Part shown: positions 1 to 9,048 of the stretch, one piece after another
Layout of the letters: the number at the start of each line of letters is the position of its first letter
How positions within the stretch are numbered: the stretch's first letter is position 1
Assembly (NCBI GenBank): GCA_033032175.1
Contig: CM065316.1
Coordinates: forward strand, 94,115-158,114
DNA length: 64,000 nucleotides
Origin: Saturnia japonica
Taxonomy: Eukaryota; Arthropoda; Insecta; Lepidoptera; Saturniidae
Direction: 5' to 3'
Translations under genes and position numbers: made by a program
The notes under the pieces: model-generated
Seen by the model: the letters and a program-made list of their open reading frames with translations, nothing else
What the model was told of the DNA's origin: nothing
Databases searched by the model: none

Positions 1-674
1 GTGGTCCGACTGTAGTATTTCTCGACTGCGTCCTTAATAGACACAGCGGCATCCTTAAGGGCCTTTTGGTAAGTTCCCTTAAGATTTGATGACTTTTTGG
101 CGACCTTGAGGATCACCTCAACGTCGCCCAGTATTCTTTCGTTTAATTGGGAGGAGAGTTCGTCCTCCGGAGCAGAGATGATCTCCTTTGCGGCCCTATT
201 AAGCCGTGCCCGCGATGCCGCCTCTGCCACCTCCTCTTCGGCTGTAAGGCGGAGCAGCTCTTCTTTCTTGCGGATGTAATCTTCCTTCACCTTTGCCAAC
301 CCCACATATTCTCCTGTAGTTGGGGGCCGCCCCCTACCCTTTTTGGGGATAGAATCTGGCGTTTGCGTCTGGTCAGCACCTTCGACCTTCCTTTTCCGCC
401 TGGTGGAGGTTGCCGGAGCGTCCTCAGCGCCAGACAGAGGGTTTTCAGACGACCCTACCGTCACCATAGAGGCCTCGCTTGACTCGCTACACATCGACAG
501 CCTGTCTAGTGAAGGGTCCCTTACGATAGCCACAACAGGGTGGAATTCACCTTTGCGACCATCCACTTTTCTCTCCTCACATGCAACTCCACTAGTGGAG
601 CCACCGTCCTCGTCCTTCTTAAAGCTAGGTATATTTACATTATTTACAGAGGTTTTTTTAAAAGGTTTGCTCAT
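1..674 (-). CDS. ORF1 (gag-like) of element A, N-terminal 224 codons, runs off window
   Basis: An open frame starts at the ATG at 674-672 and runs without a stop to position 1, so the protein is incomplete at its C-terminus. The N-terminus (MSKPFKK...) aligns with ORF1 of element C (MSETSKK...), including the shared block SLDRLSMCSESSEASM, a basic GRGRPPTTGEY segment near residue 115, and a long charged, probably coiled-coil region (EEVAEAASRARLNRAAKE...). In related elements this protein binds the element RNA and forms the particle that carries it to telomeres; the zinc knuckles would lie outside the window. No frameshift is visible, so this ORF1 may be intact. Confidence 0.85.
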   Translation of the reverse strand, partial: MSKPFKKTSVNNVNIPSFKKDEDGGSTSGVACEERKVDGRKGEFHPVVAIVRDPSLDRLSMCSESSEASMVTVGSSENPLSGAEDAPATSTRRKRKVEGADQTQTPDSIPKKGRGRPPTTGEYVGLAKVKEDYIRKKEELLRLTAEEEVAEAASRARLNRAAKEIISAPEDELSSQLNERILGDVEVILKVAKKSSNLKGTYQKALKDAAVSIKDAVEKYYSRT

Positions 675-1173
675 TTTTGTTCCCACGATTGTGGGGGAAG
701 TAACAGTCCACCCAGGCAGTGCCCCCTGTGCCTGGGTAAGCCTAGCGTAACCCGTCAGAGAGTCGGCCGGTTCTCTGACGGGGGTCGCACTCGTGACTGG
801 TCTCCCACCAGCCACGCATCCCCTCGCGGTGCGCCGCCGCTTGGGATTAGGGTAATTTTTTATAGAGGTTGTCTTCCTCGCGGTCCGGGCGGTAAAGCCA
901 AGACCCTCGGTCCCATACGAAGCCGCGAGACGTGACCACGACACTCCGATGGGATTACGAGATCGACGGTGGCAAGCCGGACAACGTGTCCAACCTGTCC
1001 GCCCGACGGCAGTGTGAGCGCACGCCGAGCCCGCCAACAAGCCATGTCCTTCGTCAGCTCTGAGGAGCAGAGAGTCGATAAACGAGGCCCCCCCTGTCAG
1101 GTATTAGCCGTCGGCCGAAAAGCGGCCGCCGTTGCCCGTGATGCACTACGCGGAGGTTCCTGACTCGCACCCC
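675..1173 (-). other. 5' UTR of element A
   Basis: This is non-coding sequence upstream of ORF1. It contains one copy of the GAGG...CCTC hairpin motif at 865-879, the motif that is repeated six times in the 3' UTR of element B. It differs from the C (11266-11767) and D (17072-17731) UTRs mainly by scattered substitutions. R1-clade elements carry an internal promoter at their 5' end, so transcription probably starts near 1173. That is family knowledge and no core promoter motif was identified. Confidence 0.7.
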
Positions 1174-1210
1174 GTTTACGGAGCCCATTTTTTTTTTTTT
1201 TTTTTTTTTT

Positions 1211-2292
1211 CAGTTTGGGAAAACCCATCATGGGTACCAGACCGCCGCGGTGGACAGCAGACTGGTTATGTGGGACTGTACCCACTAAAAACCCAAACAT
1301 CGCCTCCGAAGCGCTTGGCGTCGGGAGCACAGGAATCGCTTGCGCATTACCTCGGTGCCCACCGACAAGCGTTGCCCCCCCGAAGAGAGGCTCTCCCCAC
1401 TGGGACGCCCATCACCGACCGCAGCCCCAGCCTCCGTTCAATTTTTTCACGAGGTTTTATTCCTCGGTGATTTTTTGAGGAGGTTTTATTCCTCCGGGTT
1501 CAGGCCCACACGTCCACCAGAACCCGACGCCTGGTGATTTTTTAACGAGGTTGTCTTCCTCGGTGATTTTTAATGAGGTTTTCTTCCTCCAGGCTCCGGC
1601 CTCGTAGGACCAGAACCCCGCCCTTGTGATTTTTTAAAGAGGTTTTCTTCCTCTCAATTTTTTAGCGAGGTTTTCTTCCTCACGGTCGCAGAGGATAGGG
1701 AGAGCGGCACAACGAAACCCCGACACGCCTCTTCCCCTGCGACCCCACTGCGTCCGCCATCTTTTAGCAACGGTGGCGACCCTGTCGAGGCCGCGGAAGG
1801 TAGGGTGAGCGGCACAACGAAACACTGACACACCTCTCCCACTGCGGCCTGTCTCCTTCAGCCGCAGTGCCTCCCATACGACACTGCGGCTCGCCTCAGC
1901 GACGGTGGCGCCCATACATCACCGCAACCTACTGTTGGCCGCTTCGTCTGGGCTCTTACGCCCAAAGCCCTGACTAGCAGCCTCTTATTGGATACACCTC
2001 CCGCCGTCGGGGGACAGCGAGAGGGTTATGCCGGACTCCTACCGGCTAAAACTCCATGGCCGCATCAGCGCGTATGTGAAACAGGGTCGCGGGAAAGGCG
2101 GCAAGCATGCTACCGCTACCCTGTTCACGCGCTCGGGTCACCCGCAGGTGGTGAAAGCGGGGACCCTCGTCTCAAGGAAAGACAGCTTCTCTCCTATGCT
2201 TCTTCTAGAAGCAGCGGCAACCCGCGCTTCTCCTTCACGGGTCCTCCTTTATCTGACAATAGGCACCCCCGCATCTATTGCCTGGAGGTTTG
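1211..2292 (-). other. 3' UTR of element B
   Basis: About 1.08 kb lies between the ORF2 stop and the poly(A) tail. The ORF2-proximal quarter (about 2045-2290) is homologous to the 3' UTR of element D (about 11791-12036). The distal part carries six copies of a GAGG...CCTC hairpin (1451-1681). A segment of about 70 bp is present twice, at about 1228-1298 and 1986-2052, and also next to the poly(A) tail of element E (17786-17855). In telomere-specific LINEs the 3' UTR is what the reverse transcriptase recognises, so these structures are candidates for that role (inference). Confidence 0.75.
1451..1681 (-). repeat. Six-copy array of a short hairpin motif in the B 3' UTR
   Basis: The plus-strand motif GAGGTTTTCTTCCTC (with variants TTTTATT and TTGTCTT in the middle) occurs at 1451-1465, 1480-1494, 1547-1561, 1575-1589, 1639-1653 and 1667-1681. 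Five of the six are preceded by a run of five or six T, usually in the context GATTTTT. GAGG pairs with CCTC to give a 4-5 bp stem and a 7-nt loop in the transcript. One copy is also found in each of the 5' UTRs of A, C and D. Function unknown. Confidence 0.8.
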
Positions 2293-5200
2293 TTAGGGAG
2301 GCCTCTGATTGTACAGGCCTCTTCCCCTTCTACGCCTGCTCTGTGCACGACGCACTGTCGGTGCCCCAGGTGCTCTCTCTCTATGTCTTTCTGCCTCTTC
2401 CTTCTGTGACATAACGCTCTCACAAAAGAAGACAGCTGCGTTCCATTGTCTCTCCCCACCAACAATAGAAGCAACCACAGCCGGCAGAGAGAGGTCATTA
2501 CCAATGACTGCCATCATCTCCACGCGCTCTCTATTCCAGGCAGAGCATTCCTCTAACGTGTGTTGTGCTGTATCCACCTCACAGATATCACAATGGTGGC
2601 ACCTTGGTGTCGGCTCTCTTCTGGCTATCTGGTGCAGATACTTACCAAAACAGCCATGACCTGTCAGTATCTGCACAAGCCGATAAGTGAGCTCTCCAAA
2701 ACTCCTATCCAACCATTCCCTAAATACTGGGCGGACTGCTTCAATTGTTCTTAAACCAGCGCTCGGTGTCGCTAAAGCCTTCATCCATTCTTGGAACATT
2801 AAACGCTGCAAGTGAGATCTCCATATGTCCTTTGCCCTCAAAGTAATTTCCTCTCCACGAGCACCCCTCTCAGCACACCAAAAATAGAGCCTGGCATGAG
2901 AGCACGCTACCAATTCCCAAGGCGGGGAGCTCGCCAGCAGGCATGCCGCCTCGTACGATACCGTACGATATCCACGTATCACTCTAATTGCCATAACTCT
3001 CTGCAAATTCCGCAGGACAACAGAATTGGTGGCCGTTAGGGCTTCGCTCCATACTGGGGCTCCGTACAAGGCCATTGATCTAATAACACCCAAGTAAAGG
3101 GATCGGCAGCTAGTACCAGCCCCTCCAAGATTAGGTAAAATACCAGCCAGGGCAGAAGCATTCCGCAAGACCCTACGTGCTAATTGGCGAAAGTGTTCGC
3201 AAAAACTCCAACGACTATCTATACAAAGTCCCAGGTATTTTAATTTGGAGCCCACATCATTGCGGACTCCATCGACTGTCAAGTGAGTGCCAGACGGTAG
3301 AGCTCTACGCGGGCCATGGAAACAAATAGCTTCAGTTTTATTAAGAGCTACTTTCAGACCTAGAAACCGAATCCTTCCGATTATCTGTGCAACGGTCACC
3401 GTAATCAGCCTAATGGCAGCCTGTAGATTATCACCACGCGCCGTCACGAGAGTGTCGTCGGCATAACAAGTTACAGCAGCTCCAGTCAGTAGCACACCTC
3501 TCAGCACCCAATCATACCCAATATTCCACAGGAGCGGACCTAGGACCGACCCCTGTGGAACACCGCACGATATTTCCCTACTATAAGTGTGCGCATCCTG
3601 CCCGACGCATACGACATGCCTGCCTTCCAGATAAGAGTTGATCAATCGACGTAGGTATATAGGGACTCCATGATACTTTAACGCCTCCTTAATGCATTCC
3701 CAGGGGAGGCTGTTAAAAGCGATGGCGATATCTAATGACACCGCCAACAGCACTCCCCCCCTGGAAACCGCATCATCTGACAGTGCCTTAACGCGCAAAA
3801 TTGCGTCGATCGTCGATCGTCCAACCCTGAATCCGTACTGCACCGCAGAAATGTCAGGGCCCCTCCCGGACAGATGCTTAGCCAAGCGCCGTACAATAAC
3901 CCGCTCAAAAAGTTTCCCACCCTCATCCAGCAAAACAATTGGACGGTACGAAGATGGCGAATCTACAGGGCGCCCCTGCTTTGGTATCAGTACAAGGCGA
4001 CCCATCTTCCACTGGGTAGGGAACTGTCCAGTTTCAAGACAGGCATTAAATAGCCACCTAAGCCTCTCCCCTAGCACCAGCATGGCAAGAACCCAAACAC
4101 GGCCCGGGATTCCGTCGGGCCCTGGAGCAGTATTCTTAGCTCGGAGCCGTCGCACGGCCACATCAAGCTCTGCCTTAGTAATAGGAGGCACCCCATCATC
4201 CAAGCCTTCTCTGGTCGCATCAACCGATCCCAAAAATGGAGGCGTGAATTCAGTACTGCGTAGAAAAAGTGTAGACACTACAGTATCCAGAAGCTGCGGC
4301 TGAAGACTCTGCGTGACTGGGGGGGCCCAGGGGCGTAAAGAACCCATCACCATACGATATGGTCTTCCCCACGGATCACCGTCCAGAGTCTCCAAGAGGT
4401 TGTCCCTCGCCCGGGCTTTGGCTCTCCTGATCGCTATTTGGATGTCTTTTTTGGCCTCCCTGTAGCAAGCATACAATTGAGCCTCTATGGTTGCATCCCG
4501 GCCTTGACGCAACCTGCGGTGTCTAGAGTATTGGCGCCTTGCAATCACGCACACAGTCCGCAACCGTGCGATCTCACAAGACCACCAATAAACCTGTCGC
4601 CTTGGTGGACGCGAATGAACTCGAGGCATGGCTGCGTCAGCGATGCGAGCCATAACTTTCTGAAACTTGCCAGTTTCCGCGACCACGTCCATCTGCTCAT
4701 CCGGTTGCGATATCCAAGACTCAAGTACAGCAGCTTCCAGTAGAAGCTCTTCATTCAATCGTTTCAAAGCCCATCTAGGAGACAACGAAATATTTCTGTT
4801 AGAAGCTGAGGACGTTGATAATTGGGAAAGGTCAAATCTAATATATAAATGATCTGACAGACTCTCTGCTTCTTCCACAACTCTCCAATTTCGGATTCGC
4901 TGGGCGACAATAGGAGTAGCGAAGGTGACATCTACAATGGAGCCACCCTGCTGCCGAATACAAGTATTCAAAGACCCCTGATTGACGACAGAAAGGCGAG
5001 TTTCAATGGTCCACTCATGCAAGACCCTACCACGCATATCAGTGACGGGGGAACCCCACGCCGCTGATTTAGCGTTAAAGTCACCCGCCACTAAAATGGG
5101 ACAGGGTAAAGTCTGCCTAACTATGGACCCCAATCTATCAAGGAACGCTTCAAATTCTGCAAGCGTCCTGTTTGGGGAAAAGTAAACTCCCACTACTACA

Positions 5201-5451
5201 ATTTCCCCCCATTTAACAGCAACAAAACCTGAATCTTTCACAATTGCAGACATAAGAGGAGAGCCAACCCTTCCTGCCGAGACAACGGCCACTGTACCCA
5301 TCAAATCCCCCACCCAGCTATCTCTAGGAGGGATGGAGTAAGGTTCAGCGACTACCGCTACGTGTACCGACCACTCAGACATAGTTTGGACCAGGAGATC
5401 CTGTGCCACAGCCGAATGATTTATATTAGCTTGGAGAAAGTTATAAGCCAT
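2293..5451 (-). CDS. ORF2 of element B: endonuclease-reverse transcriptase, 1052 aa
   Basis: This is a complete R1-clade pol protein. Residues 1-215 are an APE-type endonuclease: LQANINHS near the start, AEPYS, GDFNA near residue 122 and SDHLYIRF near residue 200. The reverse transcriptase follows, with APGPDGIPG, SYRPIVLLDE, GFRVGRSTID, motif A SLDIAIAF, motif B GVPQGSVLGPLLWN and the catalytic YADD near residue 663. The C-terminus has a cysteine-histidine cluster (CHHCDICEVDTAQHTLEEC, near 950-970) typical of R1-type LINEs. It would nick the target and prime reverse transcription on the element's own RNA. At 1052 residues it has the full length expected of this family. The ORF1 stop and this ATG are separated by 10 nt, so translation probably depends on reinitiation. 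In motif A, Ile stands where related copies have Asn. Confidence 0.93.
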   Translation of the reverse strand: MAYNFLQANINHSAVAQDLLVQTMSEWSVHVAVVAEPYSIPPRDSWVGDLMGTVAVVSAGRVGSPLMSAIVKDSGFVAVKWGEIVVVGVYFSPNRTLAEFEAFLDRLGSIVRQTLPCPILVAGDFNAKSAAWGSPVTDMRGRVLHEWTIETRLSVVNQGSLNTCIRQQGGSIVDVTFATPIVAQRIRNWRVVEEAESLSDHLYIRFDLSQLSTSSASNRNISLSPRWALKRLNEELLLEAAVLESWISQPDEQMDVVAETGKFQKVMARIADAAMPRVHSRPPRRQVYWWSCEIARLRTVCVIARRQYSRHRRLRQGRDATIEAQLYACYREAKKDIQIAIRRAKARARDNLLETLDGDPWGRPYRMVMGSLRPWAPPVTQSLQPQLLDTVVSTLFLRSTEFTPPFLGSVDATREGLDDGVPPITKAELDVAVRRLRAKNTAPGPDGIPGRVWVLAMLVLGERLRWLFNACLETGQFPTQWKMGRLVLIPKQGRPVDSPSSYRPIVLLDEGGKLFERVIVRRLAKHLSGRGPDISAVQYGFRVGRSTIDAILRVKALSDDAVSRGGVLLAVSLDIAIAFNSLPWECIKEALKYHGVPIYLRRLINSYLEGRHVVCVGQDAHTYSREISCGVPQGSVLGPLLWNIGYDWVLRGVLLTGAAVTCYADDTLVTARGDNLQAAIRLITVTVAQIIGRIRFLGLKVALNKTEAICFHGPRRALPSGTHLTVDGVRNDVGSKLKYLGLCIDSRWSFCEHFRQLARRVLRNASALAGILPNLGGAGTSCRSLYLGVIRSMALYGAPVWSEALTATNSVVLRNLQRVMAIRVIRGYRTVSYEAACLLASSPPWELVACSHARLYFWCAERGARGEEITLRAKDIWRSHLQRLMFQEWMKALATPSAGLRTIEAVRPVFREWLDRSFGELTYRLVQILTGHGCFGKYLHQIARREPTPRCHHCDICEVDTAQHTLEECSAWNRERVEMMAVIGNDLSLPAVVASIVGGERQWNAAVFFCESVMSQKEEAERHRERAPGAPTVRRAQSRRRRGRGLYNQRPP

Positions 5452-5461
5452 CTAATTTAAT

Positions 5462-6982
5462 TTAATTATTGTCCACCGCCCGAGACGTCAACGGCGCGTC
5501 ATTGCTCGCTGATGGCATCAGGGTCTGTGTGGGACTCTTGCCCCTCTTTCGCAACTTCTTTGCAGCTCCCTTATTCGACAAAGGCGCAGATCCTGTACAA
5601 GACCTGCCTCCTATTAGGTGGCCTGCTGGTCTGCCTACAGCTGCACACATCACACAATGCGGTTCGGCACTACACCCACTGACCTTATGACCTGATTGGC
5701 CACATCTAAAACACAACTGACTACAGTCAACCCCAGAAGTGCACTTTGCTCCGATATGGCCTTCCTGGAAACATCTATAACACCTTTGAGGCCGTATCGG
5801 CAGGACCTTTACCTGTGCCGAAACCCACCCAATTAATAATCGCCGCCCGTCACTTAACTTCTTTGCAGCCGCCACAGGACAAGAAACTACAGACGCCCAA
5901 AGTCCTCTCCAACCTGGACGGATACCGCTTGTTCGCACCTGATCATGAGAGCATCCAGTAGCCTCAGCCACAGCGGTAACTACTTCTTTTTCAGTGACAG
6001 ATTCATCCAGGCCTGAAATACGCACTTCGGCGCATCTCAAGAGCCTGGAGACTCTCACACCTTCTTCAGGTACAGCAGCCTTGATTTTAGCTACCAATTC
6101 GTCCGCTTTTGCACCACTGGCAGCACCGGGTATCTCTAAAAGATACCCGCCAGTAACCGTCTTTTTCCATCGAATCCCTGTAATACCGATGTCGGCCACC
6201 TTTACGTCCCTCTTAATTTTCTGCAGAACTTCCAAATAGGATAATCCCTTCTCCTGCGCCCCAGCCTGTAGTGTGACTGCTACAGCGGCTGTTTTAGGAG
6301 GCCGTAGGTTCGGAACACTCCCCTTCCTGTTAGCTGACTTCTTTTTATTCTTGGCCTGCCTCTTTGGCCTGCCGTTTTTCCTAAGCTCCACCATCTCCTT
6401 GCGTAATTCCGCCAGCTCAGCCGCCTGCTTAGCCTCTTTTGCCTCTAACTCAGCGTACGCTGCCTGGAGCCTCCTCACCTCATCAGAGACAGTGCGAGAT
6501 TGTAACTCGTCAACTGCATTCACTATAGACAAGGCCGCATCATTAAGAGCACGCTGGAAAGTGCCCTTAAGATTTTTAGACTTCTTGGCAACTTTACGAA
6601 TAACCTCAACGTCCTCAATAACCCTTTCGTTCAGATCAGCAGCTGTTTGCTCCTCAGAACCTGGTGACCGTGCTTTTGCAGCGGCACTTTCATGCCTTGC
6701 TCTCGAAGCTACCAACGCAACCTCTCTTTCATCCCTGAGGCGAAGTTCCTCCTCCTCCAAGCGAATAAACTCTGCCTTAGCTTTCGCCAAATCCCTGTAG
6801 TGTCCCGTTGTTGGAGGGCGACCCCTGCCTTTTTTCTTGGGTACGGGGGTACACAACCCTGTCATGCTAGTTTCAGGATCGCTCCCTGAAGATGAGTCCG
6901 TACGGAGACGTAAACGCTCTCGTTCTTTAACTCTACGAACATCAGCTAGGGGAACATCACTCCCCTCGCTGGCCGTCACCAT
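5462..6982 (-). CDS. ORF1 (gag-like, zinc knuckle) of element B, 506 aa
   Basis: The protein begins MVTASEGSDV and has a GRGRPPTTGHYR motif near residue 55, a charged coiled-coil region to about residue 210, a basic linker, and three C-terminal zinc knuckles (CYRCFQEGHIGAKC, CFRCGQSGHKVSGC and a shorter CVMC cluster). It is about 230 residues shorter than ORF1 of C because the proline-rich linker is missing. The sequence just upstream, in another frame (minus ORF 6957-7232), aligns with the extreme N-terminus of the C and D frames. The original start was therefore probably further upstream and a single frame shift near 6985 cut it off. The ATG at 6982 is the first in the surviving frame. The protein should bind RNA. 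Confidence 0.85.
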   Translation of the reverse strand: MVTASEGSDVPLADVRRVKERERLRLRTDSSSGSDPETSMTGLCTPVPKKKGRGRPPTTGHYRDLAKAKAEFIRLEEEELRLRDEREVALVASRARHESAAAKARSPGSEEQTAADLNERVIEDVEVIRKVAKKSKNLKGTFQRALNDAALSIVNAVDELQSRTVSDEVRRLQAAYAELEAKEAKQAAELAELRKEMVELRKNGRPKRQAKNKKKSANRKGSVPNLRPPKTAAVAVTLQAGAQEKGLSYLEVLQKIKRDVKVADIGITGIRWKKTVTGGYLLEIPGAASGAKADELVAKIKAAVPEEGVRVSRLLRCAEVRISGLDESVTEKEVVTAVAEATGCSHDQVRTSGIRPGWRGLWASVVSCPVAAAKKLSDGRRLLIGWVSAQVKVLPIRPQRCYRCFQEGHIGAKCTSGVDCSQLCFRCGQSGHKVSGCSAEPHCVMCAAVGRPAGHLIGGRSCTGSAPLSNKGAAKKLRKRGKSPTQTLMPSASNDAPLTSRAVDNN

Positions 6983-7228
6983 TGTAGCTTATATCCGTGG
7001 CGTCCGAAAGGCACTCTAGCAACACATTGCACTCCGGGCCCACAGCAGGGCAATCGGTTGAAGCGGCACCATCCTCAATACTCAAGCTATCTAATTTATC
7101 ATTCACTTTCATTTTCATTGATTTTGTTTTTGATTTTGAATTCTTCATTTCTAATCCCACGAGTGTGGGGGAAATAACGGTCCACCCAGGCAGTGCCCCC
7201 TGTACCTGGGTAAGCCTAGCGTAACCCG

Positions 7229-9046
7229 TCAAGAGAGTCGGCCGGTTCTCTGAAATCGGAGCGCCTCTCTAATTGTGGCCCAGGGCAAGGTGTTAAATGC
7301 ATTTGCGATGTCTAAAGACACCGCTATCACCACCTCGCCCCGAGCAATGGCCTCCTCCGCCAGACTCCTCACTTGCGCTATCGCGTCAATCGTGGAGCGC
7401 CCTCTGCGGAAACCGAACTGGTTCGCTGCCAAATTCGGCCCCACGTGCGTTAAATGGCCGACGAGGCGGTTTGCAATAACTCTCTCGAAGAGTTTGCCCA
7501 CCTCGTCGAGCAGCACAATGGGGCGGTACGCGGACGGCGAGTCCGCCGGGCGCCCCGGCTTTTGGAGCAGGACTAGACGGCCGGTTTTCCACTTCGACGG
7601 AAACCGGCCCTGCTCCAGACACACGCTGAGGAGTCCCAATAGTCGGGGCTCGAGGACCTCTTGGGCCAGGACCCACGCTCGACCAGACAGGCCGTCGGGC
7701 CCTGGGGCGGTGTTTTTGGCCGCGAGGCGTTTCACCGCCGCCCTCAACTCTTCCCGGGTCACGTCGGGCACGTCGTCTCGGTCCACGTCGGGCTCGGCCG
7801 CGGGCGGAGCCACGTGGGGAGGTGAAAACTCCTCCCTGGAGGGAAACAAAGCGCTCACCACGTCCTCGAGGAACTCTGACTGGAGACTGTGGGTTACCGG
7901 GGGGGCCCATTGGCGAAGTTTGCCGCGTACCATCCGGTACGGGCGCCCCCACGGATCGCGATTGAGCGTCTCCAGGAATTCCTCTCTGGCCAGAGCTTTT
8001 GCGCGCTCAATGGCCCGTCGGAGGGTGAGCTTAGCTGCTCTGTAACCCTCATGCAGCTCCGCCTCTCCGGGGCTTGCGACCTGCCAATGACGTCGTCTGC
8101 GCCTTATCCTGGTGTACTGGCGGCGCGCTGCTACGCAAAGTGCGCGCAGCTGCGCGATTTCAGCGTTCCACCAGTACACCTGGCGCTTAGCTGGACGACG
8201 CCCAACTCTCGGCATCGCCGCGTCACACATATGCGACACTGCGGCTCGCAGTTGCTCCGCCCCATCTTCGACATCGGCAGGCCTCTCGGGTTTTCCATCC
8301 ATCACCCAGGCTTGCACGATGGGGGCCTCGAGGAACACCTCGCGATCGAGGCGTCCTAGAGCCCAACGTGGACTGTCCTCTTCCAGGGCTCTCGGGACCG
8401 GTCGTCCCGAGGTCTGGGCGGACACTTCGAACTGTATGTAAAGATGGTCCGAAAGTGTCTCTACCCCCTCCTGGACTCTCCAGTCCCGAACACGGCGTGC
8501 TATTGCAGGGCTTGCGAACGATATGTCCACTATGGATTCGCCCTGCGGTCGCACGCACGTGTTTATTGAGCCCCTGTAAAGGACAAGTAGGCCTGATGTT
8601 ACGGCCCACTCTTCCAGTGCCTCACCCCTATTATCCGTGGATGGGGAACCCCAAGCCGTAGATTTGGCGTTGAAGTCCCCGAGGACTAGGACAGGGTGAG
8701 GGTGGCTGCCCGAGACGACAGTGCCCAACTCCACCAAAAGTGCCTCGAAGTCGGCGAGACTCCACCGAGGTGGTGCATACACACTCACGACCACAATGTT
8801 GCCAAGACGTGCCGCCACGTATCCCTGGCCCTCCTTGATGTTAGCGAAGGGCGGGGAGCCGGCGGCGGGCCGGGAAATAATGGCAACCGAGCCATCTCGA
8901 TCTCCCGCCCAGTTATCTCGGGGCGGCACGAAGTATGGCTCGGCTATCACGGCGACGCTGATTGACCACTGTGCCATGCTTTGGACTAGCAGGTCCTGAG
9001 CACTAGCACAGTGGTTTAGATTCGCTTGGAGGAGACGGATGGCCAT
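7229..9046 (-). pseudogene. ORF2 of element C, truncated after RT motif A (605 codons)
   Basis: The frame is intact from its ATG through the endonuclease (LQANLNHC, AEPYFVPP, GDFNAKSTAWGS, SDHLYIQF) and the first part of the reverse transcriptase (APGPDGLSG, SAYRPIVLLDE, FGFRRGRSTID). It stops seven residues after IREALRF, which follows motif A (SLDIANAFNTLPW). The last codons (QRTGRLS) are antisense 5' UTR of element B. YADD, the thumb and the zinc cluster are gone, so no active polymerase can be made. Codon use is much more GC-rich than in B. The ORF1 stop and this ATG are arranged TAA-TA-ATG, the closest stop/restart pair in the window. Confidence 0.9.
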
Positions 9047-9048
9047 TA

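Larger units (their letters stand above)
1..1173 (-). mobile_element. SART-like R1-clade non-LTR retrotransposon A, 5' part
   Basis: This is the 5' end of a minus-strand non-LTR element that continues beyond the left edge of the window. It has about 500 bp of 5' UTR (675-1173) followed by the start of ORF1. The UTR is nearly identical, base for base, to those of elements C and D. Its outer end (GGGGTGCGAG in the sense strand) is the same as in C and D, where it directly abuts TTAGG repeats. Here it abuts a 14-bp non-telomeric linker (1174-1187) and then the poly(A) tail of element B. The SART-like label rests on ORF1/ORF2 resemblance to R1-clade proteins and on the TTAGG flanks of its sister copies. 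Confidence 0.85.
1188..7240 (-). mobile_element. SART-like non-LTR retrotransposon B
   Basis: The element runs from a 23-nt poly(A) tail (poly-T on +, 1188-1210) through a 3' UTR of about 1.08 kb, ORF2 (2293-5451) and ORF1 (5462-6982) to only about 250 bp of 5' sequence. It breaks at about 7240, where it is fused to the cut end of element C ORF2. The remaining 5' sequence matches the ORF1-proximal part of the A/C/D 5' UTR, so B lost roughly the outer 430 bp of its UTR. ORF2 is fully open. ORF1 has a probable frame break near 6985 and is shorter than in C or D. Confidence 0.85.

Noticed and set aside
147..1537. Several plus-strand ORFs of 60-135 codons
   Set aside because: They are antisense shadows of the ORF1 and UTRs of elements A and B, with no domain of their own.
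3692..4303. 203-codon plus-strand ORF opposite ORF2 of B (and similar ones at 7275-8045 and 13401-13967)
   Set aside because: Ser/Arg-rich antisense of conserved RT codons. The same antisense frame recurs in each element because the sense strand is conserved.
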